A stretch of 36,137 nt of DNA from a virus. The stretch is taken from positions 1 to 36,137 of IMG/VR virus record IMGVR_UViG_3300046170_000384, one strand, 5' to 3'. A program made the position numbers and the translations under genes. This document shows, in pieces, positions 1 to 8,275 of the stretch (positions are counted from its first letter, which is position 1; every line of letters begins with the position of its first letter). The notes under the pieces are model-generated. The model ran no database searches and was not told the DNA's origin. It saw only the letters and a program-made list of their open reading frames with translations.

Positions 1-117
1 TGGTCTTACAAATGCATCCGCAAAGTTTTCAATGTTCTCTAGTTTCTCATATCCATGATGGATAAGCATAGTGCCTATCGCTAAACGAAGTAATAAGAAT
101 CCTAGAGATTGAATCAC
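1..117 (-). CDS. DoxX/DoxD-family membrane protein, 5' part only
   Basis: The gene runs off the left edge, so only the first 39 codons are present. The product starts [15 protein letters not shown] and continues with [10 protein letters not shown], which matches the first transmembrane helix and the following loop of DoxX-family proteins (pattern LLLRLAxG...HGxxKL). The GTG start overlaps the psbD stop (TTGTGA), so it is translated as part of the psbA-psbD operon. DoxX-like genes are known as cyanophage accessory genes, and their function in infection is unknown. The family call rests on a short fragment. The overlapping start supports it being a real gene. Confidence 0.6.
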   Translation of the reverse strand, partial: MIQSLGFLLLRLAIGTMLIHHGYEKLENIENFADAFVRP

Positions 118-1170
118 AATGCGTTACCTCTAGGTAGAACTTCCTCAGGGAATACGAATGACTCATGTGGTTGATCAACTGGTGCCAACCATGCACGTAG
201 TCCTTCATTCAATAGATGTTCTTGGTATAGAAAGTCTCAAACTCTGGATCTTCTGCTGCACGAATCTCTTGAGATACAAAGTCGTAAGCACGTAGATTAA
301 GAGCGAGTCCAATAATACCGATAGAACTTGTCCAGAGACCCATGACGGGAACGAAGAGCATAAAGAAATGCAACCAACGCTTATTACTAAAAGCAATACC
401 GAAGATCTGTGACCAGAAACGGTTCGCAGTAACCATCGAGTAAGTCTCCTCCTCTTGCGTAGAGTCAAAAGCCTTGAAAGTGTTTGCTTGATCCCCATCT
501 TCATACAGAGTGTTTCTCTACAGTTACACCGTGAATAGCAGATAGCAATGCTCCACCAAGTATACCAGCAACTCCCATCATATGGAAAGGGTTGAGCGTC
601 CAGTTATGGAAACCCTGTAGGAAGAGTAGAAAGCGGAATATCGCAGACACACCAAACGACGGTGCAAAGAACCAACTGGACTGTCCGAGAGGATAGATGA
701 GAAACACACTGACAAAAACAGCGATAGGCCCAGAGAACGCAATAGCGTTGTACGGACGGAATTCCAATTAACCTAGCCAACTCGAATTGACGAAGCATGA
801 AACCAATGAGGGCAAATGCTCCGTGGAGCGCCACAAAATTCCAGAGTCCCCCAAGTTGGACCCAGCGGACGAAATCCCCCTGAGCCTCAGGACCCCAGAG
901 AAGAAGAAGAGAATGACCCATAGCGTCAGCTGGAGTGCTAACTGCCGCTGTAAGAAAATTTGCACCCTCAAGATAGGAACTAGCGAGACCGTGGGTATAC
1001 CAGCTCGTTGCGAAAGTCGTGCCAGTAAGCCAGCCCCCAATAGCAAGATAAGCAGTGGGTAGAAGAAGAAGTCCAGACCAACCAATAAAAACGAAACGAT
1101 CCCGTTTAAGCCAGTCGTCGAGTACATCGAACCACCCCCTTGTTGGTACTTGTAGTGTACTTGTAGTCAT
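114..1170 (-). CDS. psbD: Photosystem II D2 protein (three single-base frameshifts)
   Basis: This is D2, which pairs with D1 in the photosystem II reaction centre in the thylakoid membrane. The reading begins [20 protein letters not shown], continues through [15 protein letters not shown] and [15 protein letters not shown], and ends [12 protein letters not shown]. Three frames must be joined: an extra base near 758-759 (GGAATTCCGTCC where GGAATTCGTCC is expected), an extra A in the run at 513-515, and a missing base near 214. Corrected, it gives about 351 residues, the normal PsbD length. An AAGGA Shine-Dalgarno precedes the ATG. It follows the small gene at 1188-1400 and overlaps the DoxX start. 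The protein is conserved right up to each break, so sequencing error is more likely than decay. Confidence 0.93.
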
Positions 1171-1187
1171 TTATTTTTTCCTTGATT

Positions 1188-1400
1188 TTAGTTAACAATA
1201 CCTGTTAAGGCAAATTTTGTTTGATCACCTGGTGTATTTTCATAGGTAGAAGAGTCTCCATATCCTTTGTGATCATTATAACCAACCATACGACCTTTCG
1301 TATTTTGAAGGGCAGGCATAAAGACAATGAATAAGAAAACTCCTGGTGCGCCGATGAATGCAACGGCAACAATCACATAATACGTAAGAAGTTCAGTCAT
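1188..1400 (-). CDS. Small single-pass membrane protein between psbA and psbD (paralogue of 14142-14369)
   Basis: This is a 70-residue protein with one hydrophobic N-terminal helix (about residues 5-30) followed by a polar tail containing MPALQNTKGRMVGY. A second copy lies at 14142-14369 beside an hli gene, and the two are identical at about 47 of 63 aligned positions. I do not recognise it as a named photosystem subunit; it does not resemble PsbN or PsbZ as I remember them. Its place between psbA and psbD, and the second copy among hli genes, suggest a photosynthesis-linked role in the thylakoid membrane. That is inference. The gene lies downstream of the psbA terminator, so its expression needs read-through or a separate start. 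Confidence 0.8.
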   Translation of the reverse strand: MTELLTYYVIVAVAFIGAPGVFLFIVFMPALQNTKGRMVGYNDHKGYGDSSTYENTPGDQTKFALTGIVN

Positions 1401-1426
1401 AATAAAACTTAATATTTGAAGGTAAA

Positions 1427-1457
1427 AAAGAAGGGGTCCGAAGACCCCCGCTTCTTA
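1427..1457 (-). terminator. Rho-independent terminator downstream of psbA
   Basis: On the minus strand GGGGTC and GACCCC (1433-1448) flank a UUCG tetraloop, flanking AAGAAG/CTTCTT bases extend the stem, and a T-rich tail (TTCTTTTTT) follows. It ends psbA transcription, with read-through presumably feeding psbD. Confidence 0.85.
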
Positions 1458-1475
1458 CTAATTGTAGCAGGTTAA

Positions 1476-2558
<1,083 letters not shown>

Positions 2559-2712
2559 TGAATTGAAAAAAGTAAGATCATCAGGGAAATGATGGTTTTA
2601 CTATTCCTGTATCACCCTTAGATACAGGTATTAAAGACGTTTTTAGACACCCTATAGGTCTTGGTTTGCGGGGTGTAACGAACAGTTAAGAAATGTGTTG
2701 GTTCCTTAACCT
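2559..2712 (-). ncRNA. Structured psbA 5' leader, candidate PhotoRC-type cis-regulatory RNA
   Basis: The roughly 150-base psbA leader can fold into three successive stem-loops on the minus strand: GTTAAG/CTTAAC (2685-2710), ACACCC/GGGTGT (2647-2676) and a perfect 8-bp CCTGTATC/GATACAGG with a 7-base loop (2606-2628). The third loop contains AGGGT, which could pair with the ACCC of the second stem. PhotoRC RNA motifs are known upstream of psbA in cyanobacteria and cyanophages. Assigning this leader to that family is inference from position and hairpins. Confidence 0.5.
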
Positions 2713-2719
2713 CTCGACT

Positions 2720-2754
2720 TATTTATAATACTACGGTTTTCCCCGACCTGTCAA
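2720..2754 (-). promoter_or_regulatory. Composite early (sigma70) and late (T4-type) promoter of psbA
   Basis: On the minus strand a perfect -35 TTGACA (2749-2754) is followed after 18 bases by -10 TATTAT (2725-2730). The T4 late promoter octamer TATAAATA (2720-2727) overlaps it, giving TATTATAAATA. The same design recurs at 15487-15520. Confidence 0.8.
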
Positions 2755-2758
2755 CCCC

Positions 2759-4306
2759 CTATTTTGGTTTCTTTGCTGCTGCTCTGACTTTCTTATCGAT
2801 ATGGGGGTTGCCCGTTGGTGGCATTGCCTTGGCACTCTGAGGGTCTAGACGATTAAATCTATTTGCAATCTTCTTACCACCAACCAAGTCAGGATGGAAT
2901 CCATTGACCATCTTAGGTGGTTCTTGCATTGGGAAACCAAGTGGTGCTGGTTTACCATCATAGTATCCAGGGATTTTACTAGTGATATCCTTTACAGACT
3001 TGAGTTTCTTTTTCTCTGAAAGAACTTCTCCTTCTGGTTCATGATGGGCAAGATCAAGTTGTTTTTTCCAAGCGTTTACATGTTTTGTGTGTGCTGCTTT
3101 CCAACTATCTGTATACGCTGTGGCTTTGGCTCTCCATCTATCATCCATAGTATCTTTATTGTTACCTGCTTTTTTAAGAATACTTGGCCAAGTTGAAGGA
3201 TTATCATAATCTACAAACTTACCATCTTTATCTTTGTATCCTTTTCTAACATAAGGTTTATCTGCACCGGGAGTGCCATATGGACCTTTTGCACTAGCAA
3301 CATTTCCATAATCTTTACCGCCACTTGCTTTTGGAACATAAGAACCTTTAGGCAAAAATGGATTTGAATTATCAGGTTTTGTAGGATTTTCCTTTTTCCA
3401 CTCTGCTGCAGGCAAACCATATGTTTTATTCACCCAATTATACAAATCATCACTCATAGCATCAGTGGCACCACCAGCTGCCTGGTCCCAACTATCTGGC
3501 ATAATAGTGTCAGAAGGTCTTGCAGTACTACCAGTCATGCCAAGATACTTTAACATATACTCATCACCTGCATCTAACATATCCATCAATTTCTTTTTCC
3601 GATCTTCTGCAGAAAGACCCTGCATTGATGGGTCAGTTCTAATAAAATTAGTTGCCTCTGGACTATCAAGAGAAACAAAGACATTCATTGGAGTTCTTCT
3701 TTGGAATGTCAAATTACGAATTACATTTGTGCCTATACTACCACCACTACTCTTACTGAATGAAAATGCAAAGGAAACACCTTTTTTTCTATCAACACTT
3801 TTAAGTGATAATACTTTTCTTCCAGCAGATGTTGATATATTATAATCAGTATAACCACTACCATTTGCAGTGACTATTTCAAAGGAATCAATGGTTCCTG
3901 GTGATAACTCAAATACAAGAGTATCAAACTCAGATGTATCAATATCAATAATAAATCCACCATTTACTTCTGGTGGTATACCAGCACTTGCAGGACCAGA
4001 AGTATATGTATTTCCACTCTGACTAGATCCAGGACTACTACCACCTCCTTGTATTGGGCTAGTGACATCACCAAGATCAACATCACCTTGGGCAGGAAGA
4101 GTTGTATTAAACATACCAGAACTAGTCATGCCTTCAGCAATACCCTCCCTCCAATTAGAAAACTCTGGACTGCTAAGATTTCTCAGTTCCTCTCTAATCT
4201 GTTCTCTAATTTCATCAGCAATTTTTTTTCGTTTTATTTTTTCTTCACGCAATTCTTTGACACGATTCATATCAATATGCTTAAGTGCCTTTGTATATAA
4301 ACTCAT
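2759..4306 (-). CDS. Putative virion structural protein, 515 residues
   Basis: This is a 515-residue protein with a charged helical N-terminus (about residues 10-45, rich in Lys, Glu and Arg), a Gly/Ser-rich stretch (about 85-110), a beta-rich middle, and a Pro/Lys-rich C-terminal half with repeated polar segments (GGKDYGNVASAKGPYG) ending in a basic KKVRAAAKKPK tail. I recall similar large proteins among cyanomyovirus virion or hypothetical structural proteins, but no enzymatic motif is visible. A late-type octamer AATAAATA lies at 4326-4333, about 20 bases before the ATG, consistent with late expression. It is divergent from the secreted-protein genes at 4420. The virion role is inference. 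Confidence 0.6.
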   Translation of the reverse strand: MSLYTKALKHIDMNRVKELREEKIKRKKIADEIREQIREELRNLSSPEFSNWREGIAEGMTSSGMFNTTLPAQGDVDLGDVTSPIQGGGSSPGSSQSGNTYTSGPASAGIPPEVNGGFIIDIDTSEFDTLVFELSPGTIDSFEIVTANGSGYTDYNISTSAGRKVLSLKSVDRKKGVSFAFSFSKSSGGSIGTNVIRNLTFQRRTPMNVFVSLDSPEATNFIRTDPSMQGLSAEDRKKKLMDMLDAGDEYMLKYLGMTGSTARPSDTIMPDSWDQAAGGATDAMSDDLYNWVNKTYGLPAAEWKKENPTKPDNSNPFLPKGSYVPKASGGKDYGNVASAKGPYGTPGADKPYVRKGYKDKDGKFVDYDNPSTWPSILKKAGNNKDTMDDRWRAKATAYTDSWKAAHTKHVNAWKKQLDLAHHEPEGEVLSEKKKLKSVKDITSKIPGYYDGKPAPLGFPMQEPPKMVNGFHPDLVGGKKIANRFNRLDPQSAKAMPPTGNPHIDKKVRAAAKKPK

Positions 4307-4325
4307 TCGACCACAACTTTATTAT

Positions 4326-4393
4326 TATTTATTTTATCACAAAAGTATCACTAAGAACATTTACTTGCTCTTGAAAATACATCTCTCTAAATA
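4326..4393. promoter_or_regulatory. Divergent late-type promoter elements
   Basis: This AT-rich intergenic stretch holds AATAAATA on the minus strand (4326-4333), facing the 515-residue gene, and TCTAAATA on the plus strand (4386-4393), facing the gene at 4420. Both resemble the T4 late octamer TATAAATA and sit at plausible distances from the starts. Such matches are expected by chance in AT-rich DNA, so the call is moderate. Confidence 0.4.
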
Positions 4394-4419
4394 CATATAC
4401 ATACCCTTCTCGGTTTACT

Positions 4420-4914
4420 ATGAAACGGTTTCTACCTTTCATAATGTTATTGATGACCGCACCAGCAGCAAGTGCAGGTGCTCTTACTCATAAGTTATCT
4501 TCTAGTGTTCAGTTAACCGTTGATGCTGCTGCTACCAATGTCACAAGACTTGGTAGTAACTTCTCAATTTCAGGCAGCGGTGTAGATACTACTGACGGAA
4601 CAACAGTTAATACAATTTCTACTGGTGCAATTACCAGTGGAATTTATGCCCCAGGCACAATTGCTGCTACTCAGGATAATCCTGGTAGTTCCTTTAGTTT
4701 CTCTCAGTCTTATACACAGGCAGATGCAATCCCAACCAGTGCAGTCACTGTTGGTGATGTAGCAAACTTCGGCAATATTACATCTACAACTGCAGGATCT
4801 GCTGGTTCTCTAGCTGGTACTCTTAGTACTGCTGGTGCTATTACTTTGACGGCTGGTGGTGCTGGTACAAATGCTACTGGTCAATTTGTCAGTGAGCTCA
4901 CGATTCTACACTAA
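4420..4914 (+). CDS. Secreted Thr/Ser/Gly-rich protein, first of three plus-strand genes
   Basis: The 164-residue product begins MKRFLPFIMLLMTAPAASAG, a textbook signal peptide with an AxA cleavage site. The mature part is low-complexity, rich in Thr, Ser, Gly and Ala, and predicted to be beta-strand (SSVQLTVDAAATNVTRLGSN). There are no Cys residues and no enzyme motif. It is followed 21 bases later by a second secreted-protein gene. Similar small exported proteins occur in cyanomyoviruses and may be virion-associated. Export to the periplasm or outer membrane is inferred from the signal peptide. These three genes are the only plus-strand genes in the window. Confidence 0.75.
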   Translation: MKRFLPFIMLLMTAPAASAGALTHKLSSSVQLTVDAAATNVTRLGSNFSISGSGVDTTDGTTVNTISTGAITSGIYAPGTIAATQDNPGSSFSFSQSYTQADAIPTSAVTVGDVANFGNITSTTAGSAGSLAGTLSTAGAITLTAGGAGTNATGQFVSELTILH

Positions 4915-4935
4915 ATAAAATGGAGGTCAGAAAAC

Positions 4936-5407
4936 ATGACTTCTGGAAAGACAATCATATATATTGTGATGTCTGCAGTGGCAGCAAGTCTTATTCCTGC
5001 CACTGCCCTGGCGGTCCCCGTGGTCCCAAACTTCACACAGGGGTCAATGACAAGTCACACGGAAACAACATCGAAGGTGACTGAAACGATTAACTCTATA
5101 GACTATGCAACAGGATGGCAATATTCAGTATCGGGAACAAACGTGACCAACGGGGGGACAATCCCTCAGTCCGAACCCAACGACAAACTCAGTGATAGTG
5201 AATCCATTAGGAGGAACAGAGGGGCAAGTAACAAGCGCCAACTCTGGTCTCGATTTAAATGGACAGAGTTTCACAATCGCAGATCCAGGAGCAGCATTCC
5301 AGTTCACTCAGACCTACATGGGACCGGGTGTAACGAATCAAACTGTGATTCAAAGAACCACAGAGGTTACAAGCATTACAGACACAACAAGTATCTTTAC
5401 CCAATAA
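4936..5407 (+). CDS. Secreted protein, second of three (one frameshift)
   Basis: The product starts MTSGKTIIYIVMSAVAASLI and reaches an ALA cleavage site, a clear signal peptide. The mature domain (VVPNFTQGSMTSHTETT, then TSANSGLDLNGQSFTIADPG, ending TTSIFTQ) is beta-rich and Thr/Ser-rich like its neighbour. A run of six G at 5152-5157 shifts the frame; with five G the reading continues NGGQSLSPNPTTNSVIV and gives about 156 residues. The frameshift is probably a homopolymer error. A GGAGGT-like Shine-Dalgarno (TGGAGGTC) lies 12 bases before the ATG. The gene ends at the start of the third gene. The function is unknown. Confidence 0.75.
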
Positions 5408-6404
5408 AAGTATTATGTCTATCTGCCCTGACTGCGGTTGTAACTGTCCCTGCACATGCAGCGGATGTAGGGGGTGTAAGTGCAACAGCAAACCCAATCG
5501 CAAATAGTTCAGGCTCGGTTACCAACCAAGCAATCAGGTTTTACAAGGACCATATATCACTAACCAATATGGTGGTGGTATAGCATGTCAAGGACCGACT
5601 GCTAATATTACACCATTCATTACTCATGCTCGTAATGAGAAGGATCCATTTGAGACACACTACATGGAACCTCAGTATGATAACAGAGATTTTGAAGGTC
5701 AATTAGTAGAAACTCAAAAGGTAGTAAAGAACTGGCCGTGGGAATCTTGGTATGATGATAGAACATATACTAATTCAGATGGTGAAACTGTTCGCGCATT
5801 TGAAGATGGTCAAGATATGACCATTAGAACAATGGAAATGATGGGTGATGGTGTGCCCGATAATCCAGGAGCAGAACTCTGGCAGAAACCAGTAAGAACT
5901 GGTGATACTAAAAACTACAGTACTAGTCTTGGATTATCTGCAACAATCTCTTTCCCACTTGATGGTGGACTACAAGAACGTTGTAAACAAGCAGCAGATA
6001 CTCAAATCCAAATGCAGCAACAATTGATTGCCAATAAAAGATTAGACTTTGAGATTGCGAGACTTAAAAATTGTGGTGAATTAATGCAGAGAGGAATCAG
6101 TTTCCATCCCAGAAGTCCTTATTTTAAAGTGTGTGCAGACGTGGTAGTTCAAAATGTCAATACCGTCAAGCAACATCGTCACTCTATCCCTTCGGTTTCA
6201 GTGCCGAACGTAGAATCTTTATCGCCCGGTTCCGGTCGCGTTGCTCCGCCTTCCTCTCAGTCGCAGACAATACCGGGGGCGTCTTACCCCGTAAGGCAGC
6301 AATCTTCTTCACAACCTTCTTCGTCACAGGTTTCACCACTTTTAACAAAAGGTCAGCAAGAGGTTTTGCAAGCAGTGCCGAGGTCGTTGCCACCACAGCG
6401 ATAG
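5404..6404 (+). CDS. Secreted putative virion protein, third of three (one frameshift, unclear start)
   Basis: The corrected reading starts near 5404 with KVLCLSALTAVVTVPAHAAD (signal peptide, AHA cleavage) and continues SSGSVTNQAI, then QGPYITNQYGGGIACQGP and on to about 333 residues. A missing base near 5535 shifts the frame. The apparent first codon is ATA, where ATG overlapping the previous stop would be expected, so the start base may also be wrong. The C-terminal part has a Gln-rich coiled region (IQMQQQLIANKRLDFEIARL) followed by CGELMQRGISFHPRSPYF. It resembles a protein family I recall from cyanomyovirus genomes. The last 73 residues are low-complexity and overlap the convergent gene at 6184. 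Confidence 0.7.
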
Positions 6405-6987
6405 ATGCAGTGACAGTTATCATACCTGCTGATGGTATGTTCTGGACAATCTGATCTGGTATATTTAAATTTTCAAATACGGGGAGACATTCTTTTCCTA
6501 CTGTCTCATACCCAGTAATCTTTTTATTACCCTCTAGGATTTTTCCTACAGGGTTTTTTAATTCTTGTGCTCTACTTGGACACTCTGCTTTTGCAGCATC
6601 TGTTTTAGGAGTTGATGGTGCATCAGGAGTTGGTGGTGGTTTTGCTTCTGGTGCTTTATATGGTGGTGGAGGTGGAGATGTTGTAGTTACTTCTAATCTA
6701 CGTGGGTCATAATCTAATGGACTATAACTAGGTGTCCCTGCATCACAGAAAACTCTAACACCATCCTTGTCCTCTTCTTTCAGTGTTTGATTCTCACTAC
6801 TATCTCTATGAGACTCAACACATCCAGGTATATTAACAATAGGAACACCCACCTGTGTAGACACGGGTGGGTAAATTGGGACTGCTTGTGAGGGTGTCTT
6901 TAGCCAATCAGGTGTATCATTGATGAATAGATTACCAACTTGCCTAATTCCAATATCAATATTACCTATTTGGATTTCTGGAATCAT
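6184..6987 (-). CDS. Proline-rich protein with C-terminal basic helix, putative structural protein
   Basis: The product has about 267 residues if translation starts at the ATG at 6987, which overlaps the upstream stop (TGATG). A longer start at 7017 is also open. It has a Pro-rich linker (TSPPPPPYKAPEAKPPPTPD, about residues 100-120), a hydrophobic helix (MITVTASIAVVATTSALLAK) and a Lys/Arg-rich tail with LSATERKAEQRDRNRAI. I recall comparable conserved tails in cyanophage proteins. The layout suggests a membrane-associated or virion protein. Its 3' end overlaps the convergent plus-strand gene by 221 bases. Confidence 0.7.
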   Translation of the reverse strand: MIPEIQIGNIDIGIRQVGNLFINDTPDWLKTPSQAVPIYPPVSTQVGVPIVNIPGCVESHRDSSENQTLKEEDKDGVRVFCDAGTPSYSPLDYDPRRLEVTTTSPPPPPYKAPEAKPPPTPDAPSTPKTDAAKAECPSRAQELKNPVGKILEGNKKITGYETVGKECLPVFENLNIPDQIVQNIPSAGMITVTASIAVVATTSALLAKPLADLLLKVVKPVTKKVVKKIAALRGKTPPVLSATERKAEQRDRNRAIKILRSALKPKG

Positions 6988-7229
6988 CAGTCTTTCCAAC
7001 CACCTTTCAATACCCATTCATCATGGTATTGATTTTTCCAGGAACTACTAATCCCATACGAGGGTTGGATAACCTGTTCAATGTATCTTCTATTTTCTTT
7101 TGCAAGATTAAGACTCAGAGTTTCTAAACTCTTTACCCTACCATCAACTTGGGATGCCCACCATACAGCACCAGCACCCTGAACGAGTAGGAATGATACA
7201 ATCGCAAAAGGAACCTTTAAGTCTTTCAT
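6987..7229 (-). CDS. Single-pass membrane protein with periplasmic helix
   Basis: This is an 80-residue protein, with an N-terminal membrane anchor (about residues 6-27, PFAIVSFLLVQGAGAVWWAS) followed by a predicted coiled helix (VDGRVKSLETLSLNLAKENR). That shape fits phage inner-membrane accessory or spanin-like proteins, but there is no lipobox and no clear match. Its start overlaps the upstream stop (TAATG) and its stop overlaps the next ATG (TGATG), so it is translationally coupled on both sides. Confidence 0.7.
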   Translation of the reverse strand: MKDLKVPFAIVSFLLVQGAGAVWWASQVDGRVKSLETLSLNLAKENRRYIEQVIQPSYGISSSWKNQYHDEWVLKGGWKD

Positions 7230-7432
7230 TAGTCTTTAAAATATTTTTCAATAACTTCTAGACGTTCTTCTTCTTTTGCAATCAAATCAATCTGATCCTG
7301 GATTGCGCCAAGCACATCTGGATGCTCACCAATACCAACCGGATTGACAAGATAAACTTCAATATTCATCTTTGCTTTTTTAATGTTCCCAATAGCAAGT
7401 GCCTTGAGAGCTTCCAACATTTCTCTTCTCAT
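7229..7432 (-). CDS. Small helical conserved phage protein
   Basis: This is a 67-residue, mostly helical acidic protein (MRREMLEALKALAIGNIKKA, then a charged C-terminal helix KEEERLEVIEKYFKD). An AGAAAGGAT Shine-Dalgarno lies eight bases before the ATG. It is coupled to the downstream gene by TAATG. I recognise no function. It is typical of small conserved cyanophage hypotheticals and may act in assembly together with its neighbours. Confidence 0.7.
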   Translation of the reverse strand: MRREMLEALKALAIGNIKKAKMNIEVYLVNPVGIGEHPDVLGAIQDQIDLIAKEEERLEVIEKYFKD

Positions 7433-7525
7433 TTTTAATCCTTTCTAATGTTACAAGTTAATTCGCAGTTTTCACCTTCAAATTCAGAGTCTGGGATAAA
7501 AGGTGCAGATCCACAGACAGCACTC

Positions 7526-7984
7526 CTACACCAACGTGCCGTGGGCCCTTCTGATTTCCCTGAGTGCTTCAAGGTCCATGTTTTTTGTTCCTCCGTCGTA
7601 GGCATGAGCATAACCCTCCTCAATCATTTGCTCGTTGAGTGACACTGTGTCATCCCCGATGTATAACCAACCCAGAAGACGCCCATACTTGCCAGTGCCA
7701 CCAACAAGTTCAGTCCTAACAGACAACTCATCATCACCAGCCAACGTGCCTTCGAGTTTCTCTTTGAGCCAGTTGGTTGCTTCGATTCCAAGAGCTTTCT
7801 CCTCTAAGTTTCTGGTCCTCTTTTCTGGCGTATCAACTCCTGCAACTCTAACTCTTTCTTTCTTGTATAGATCAAACCCCAGATCAATGGTGACATCAAT
7901 AGTATCACCATCAAGGACACGGTTGATCTCCGTCACTCGGAAGTTGTAACAACTCTTCCTGCTTGGGGGTTTCATGGCTCCCAT
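7526..7984 (-). CDS. Thermonuclease-like (SNase-domain) nuclease
   Basis: This is a 152-residue protein with a staphylococcal-nuclease fold. The domain begins VTEINRVLDGDTIDVTIDLG with the metal-binding DGDT. It then has RVRVAGVDTPE carrying the catalytic Arg and Glu equivalents, and YGRLLGWLYI with the second catalytic Arg. The family cuts DNA or RNA with Ca2+; here it could degrade host nucleic acid. The ATG at 7984 is preferred because the more upstream TTG lacks a sensible spacing. After the stop, another frame stays open to 7435 (WCRSAVCGSAPFIPDSEFEG), which could be a C-terminal extension lost by a frameshift. Confidence 0.85.
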   Translation of the reverse strand: MGAMKPPSRKSCYNFRVTEINRVLDGDTIDVTIDLGFDLYKKERVRVAGVDTPEKRTRNLEEKALGIEATNWLKEKLEGTLAGDDELSVRTELVGGTGKYGRLLGWLYIGDDTVSLNEQMIEEGYAHAYDGGTKNMDLEALREIRRAHGTLV

Positions 7985-7998
7985 GTTCTTCTCTCTTA

Positions 7999-8118
7999 TC
8001 AACTCCTAATATGTATATGATGACATAAACTGCCATAGCACACGGCAAGGATTACCATAATGATCACTGACCATACAGGATCATCTGGATTATCAAGTGG
8101 TCTAAGTATGAGATTCAT
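7999..8118 (-). CDS. 39-residue membrane micro-protein
   Basis: The protein is MNLILRPLDNPDDPVW followed by a hydrophobic helix (SVIIMVILAVCYGSL) and HHIHIRS. It overlaps the 3' end of the upstream 57-residue gene by 17 bases and lies within the chain of coupled small genes. The N-terminal domain is short and polar, and the helix is probably inserted in the thylakoid or plasma membrane. I recognise no function. Support comes from operon position and the absence of any competing frame. Confidence 0.6.
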   Translation of the reverse strand: MNLILRPLDNPDDPVWSVIIMVILAVCYGSLCHHIHIRS

Positions 8119-8275
8119 TATTAAAAGGTGCCCAGTGTTGCCACCCATATTTGTGAACGTAATGCATACCAATAATAGGTACAACAACTAATGCAAGACT
8201 TAATGCCCCAATCCCAAAAGGATTGTTAAGTGTAACTGCAGCGAAGTGTGCTGCTTTGTGTGCTAAAAGATTCAT
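8102..8275 (-). CDS. 57-residue membrane micro-protein
   Basis: The protein starts MNLLAHKAAHFAAVTLNNPF, has one transmembrane helix (GIGALSLALVVVPIIGM) and an aromatic/His-rich tail (HYVHKYGWQHWAPFNNESHT). Its ATG overlaps the upstream stop (ATGA), which supports it as a translated gene. It resembles no photosystem subunit that I can name. The His-rich ends could bind metal or pigment, but that is speculation. Confidence 0.65.
   Translation of the reverse strand: MNLLAHKAAHFAAVTLNNPFGIGALSLALVVVPIIGMHYVHKYGWQHWAPFNNESHT

Noticed and set aside
1188-1400. PsbN or PsbZ identity for the psbA-psbD spacer gene
   Set aside because: Length and one helix fit roughly, but the conserved motifs of those subunits are absent and the MPALQNTKGRMVGY motif is not in either as far as I know.
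3465-3845. Long plus-strand frame opposite the 515-residue gene
   Set aside because: Its codons are complements of the well-formed minus-strand gene and its protein is low-complexity without a start signal.
4062-4493. Plus-strand frame spanning the divergent promoter region
   Set aside because: It crosses the start of the 515-residue gene and the next gene out of frame, with no Shine-Dalgarno.
5415-5507. Cys-rich 30-residue frame beginning MSICPDCGCNCPCTCSGC
   Set aside because: It starts with an ATG but lies out of frame over a clear signal peptide of the third secreted protein. The Cys-rich content is an accident of the other frame.
6131-6454. Plus-strand frame near the convergent overlap
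   Set aside because: It is a third frame through two better-supported genes and shows no recognisable protein.
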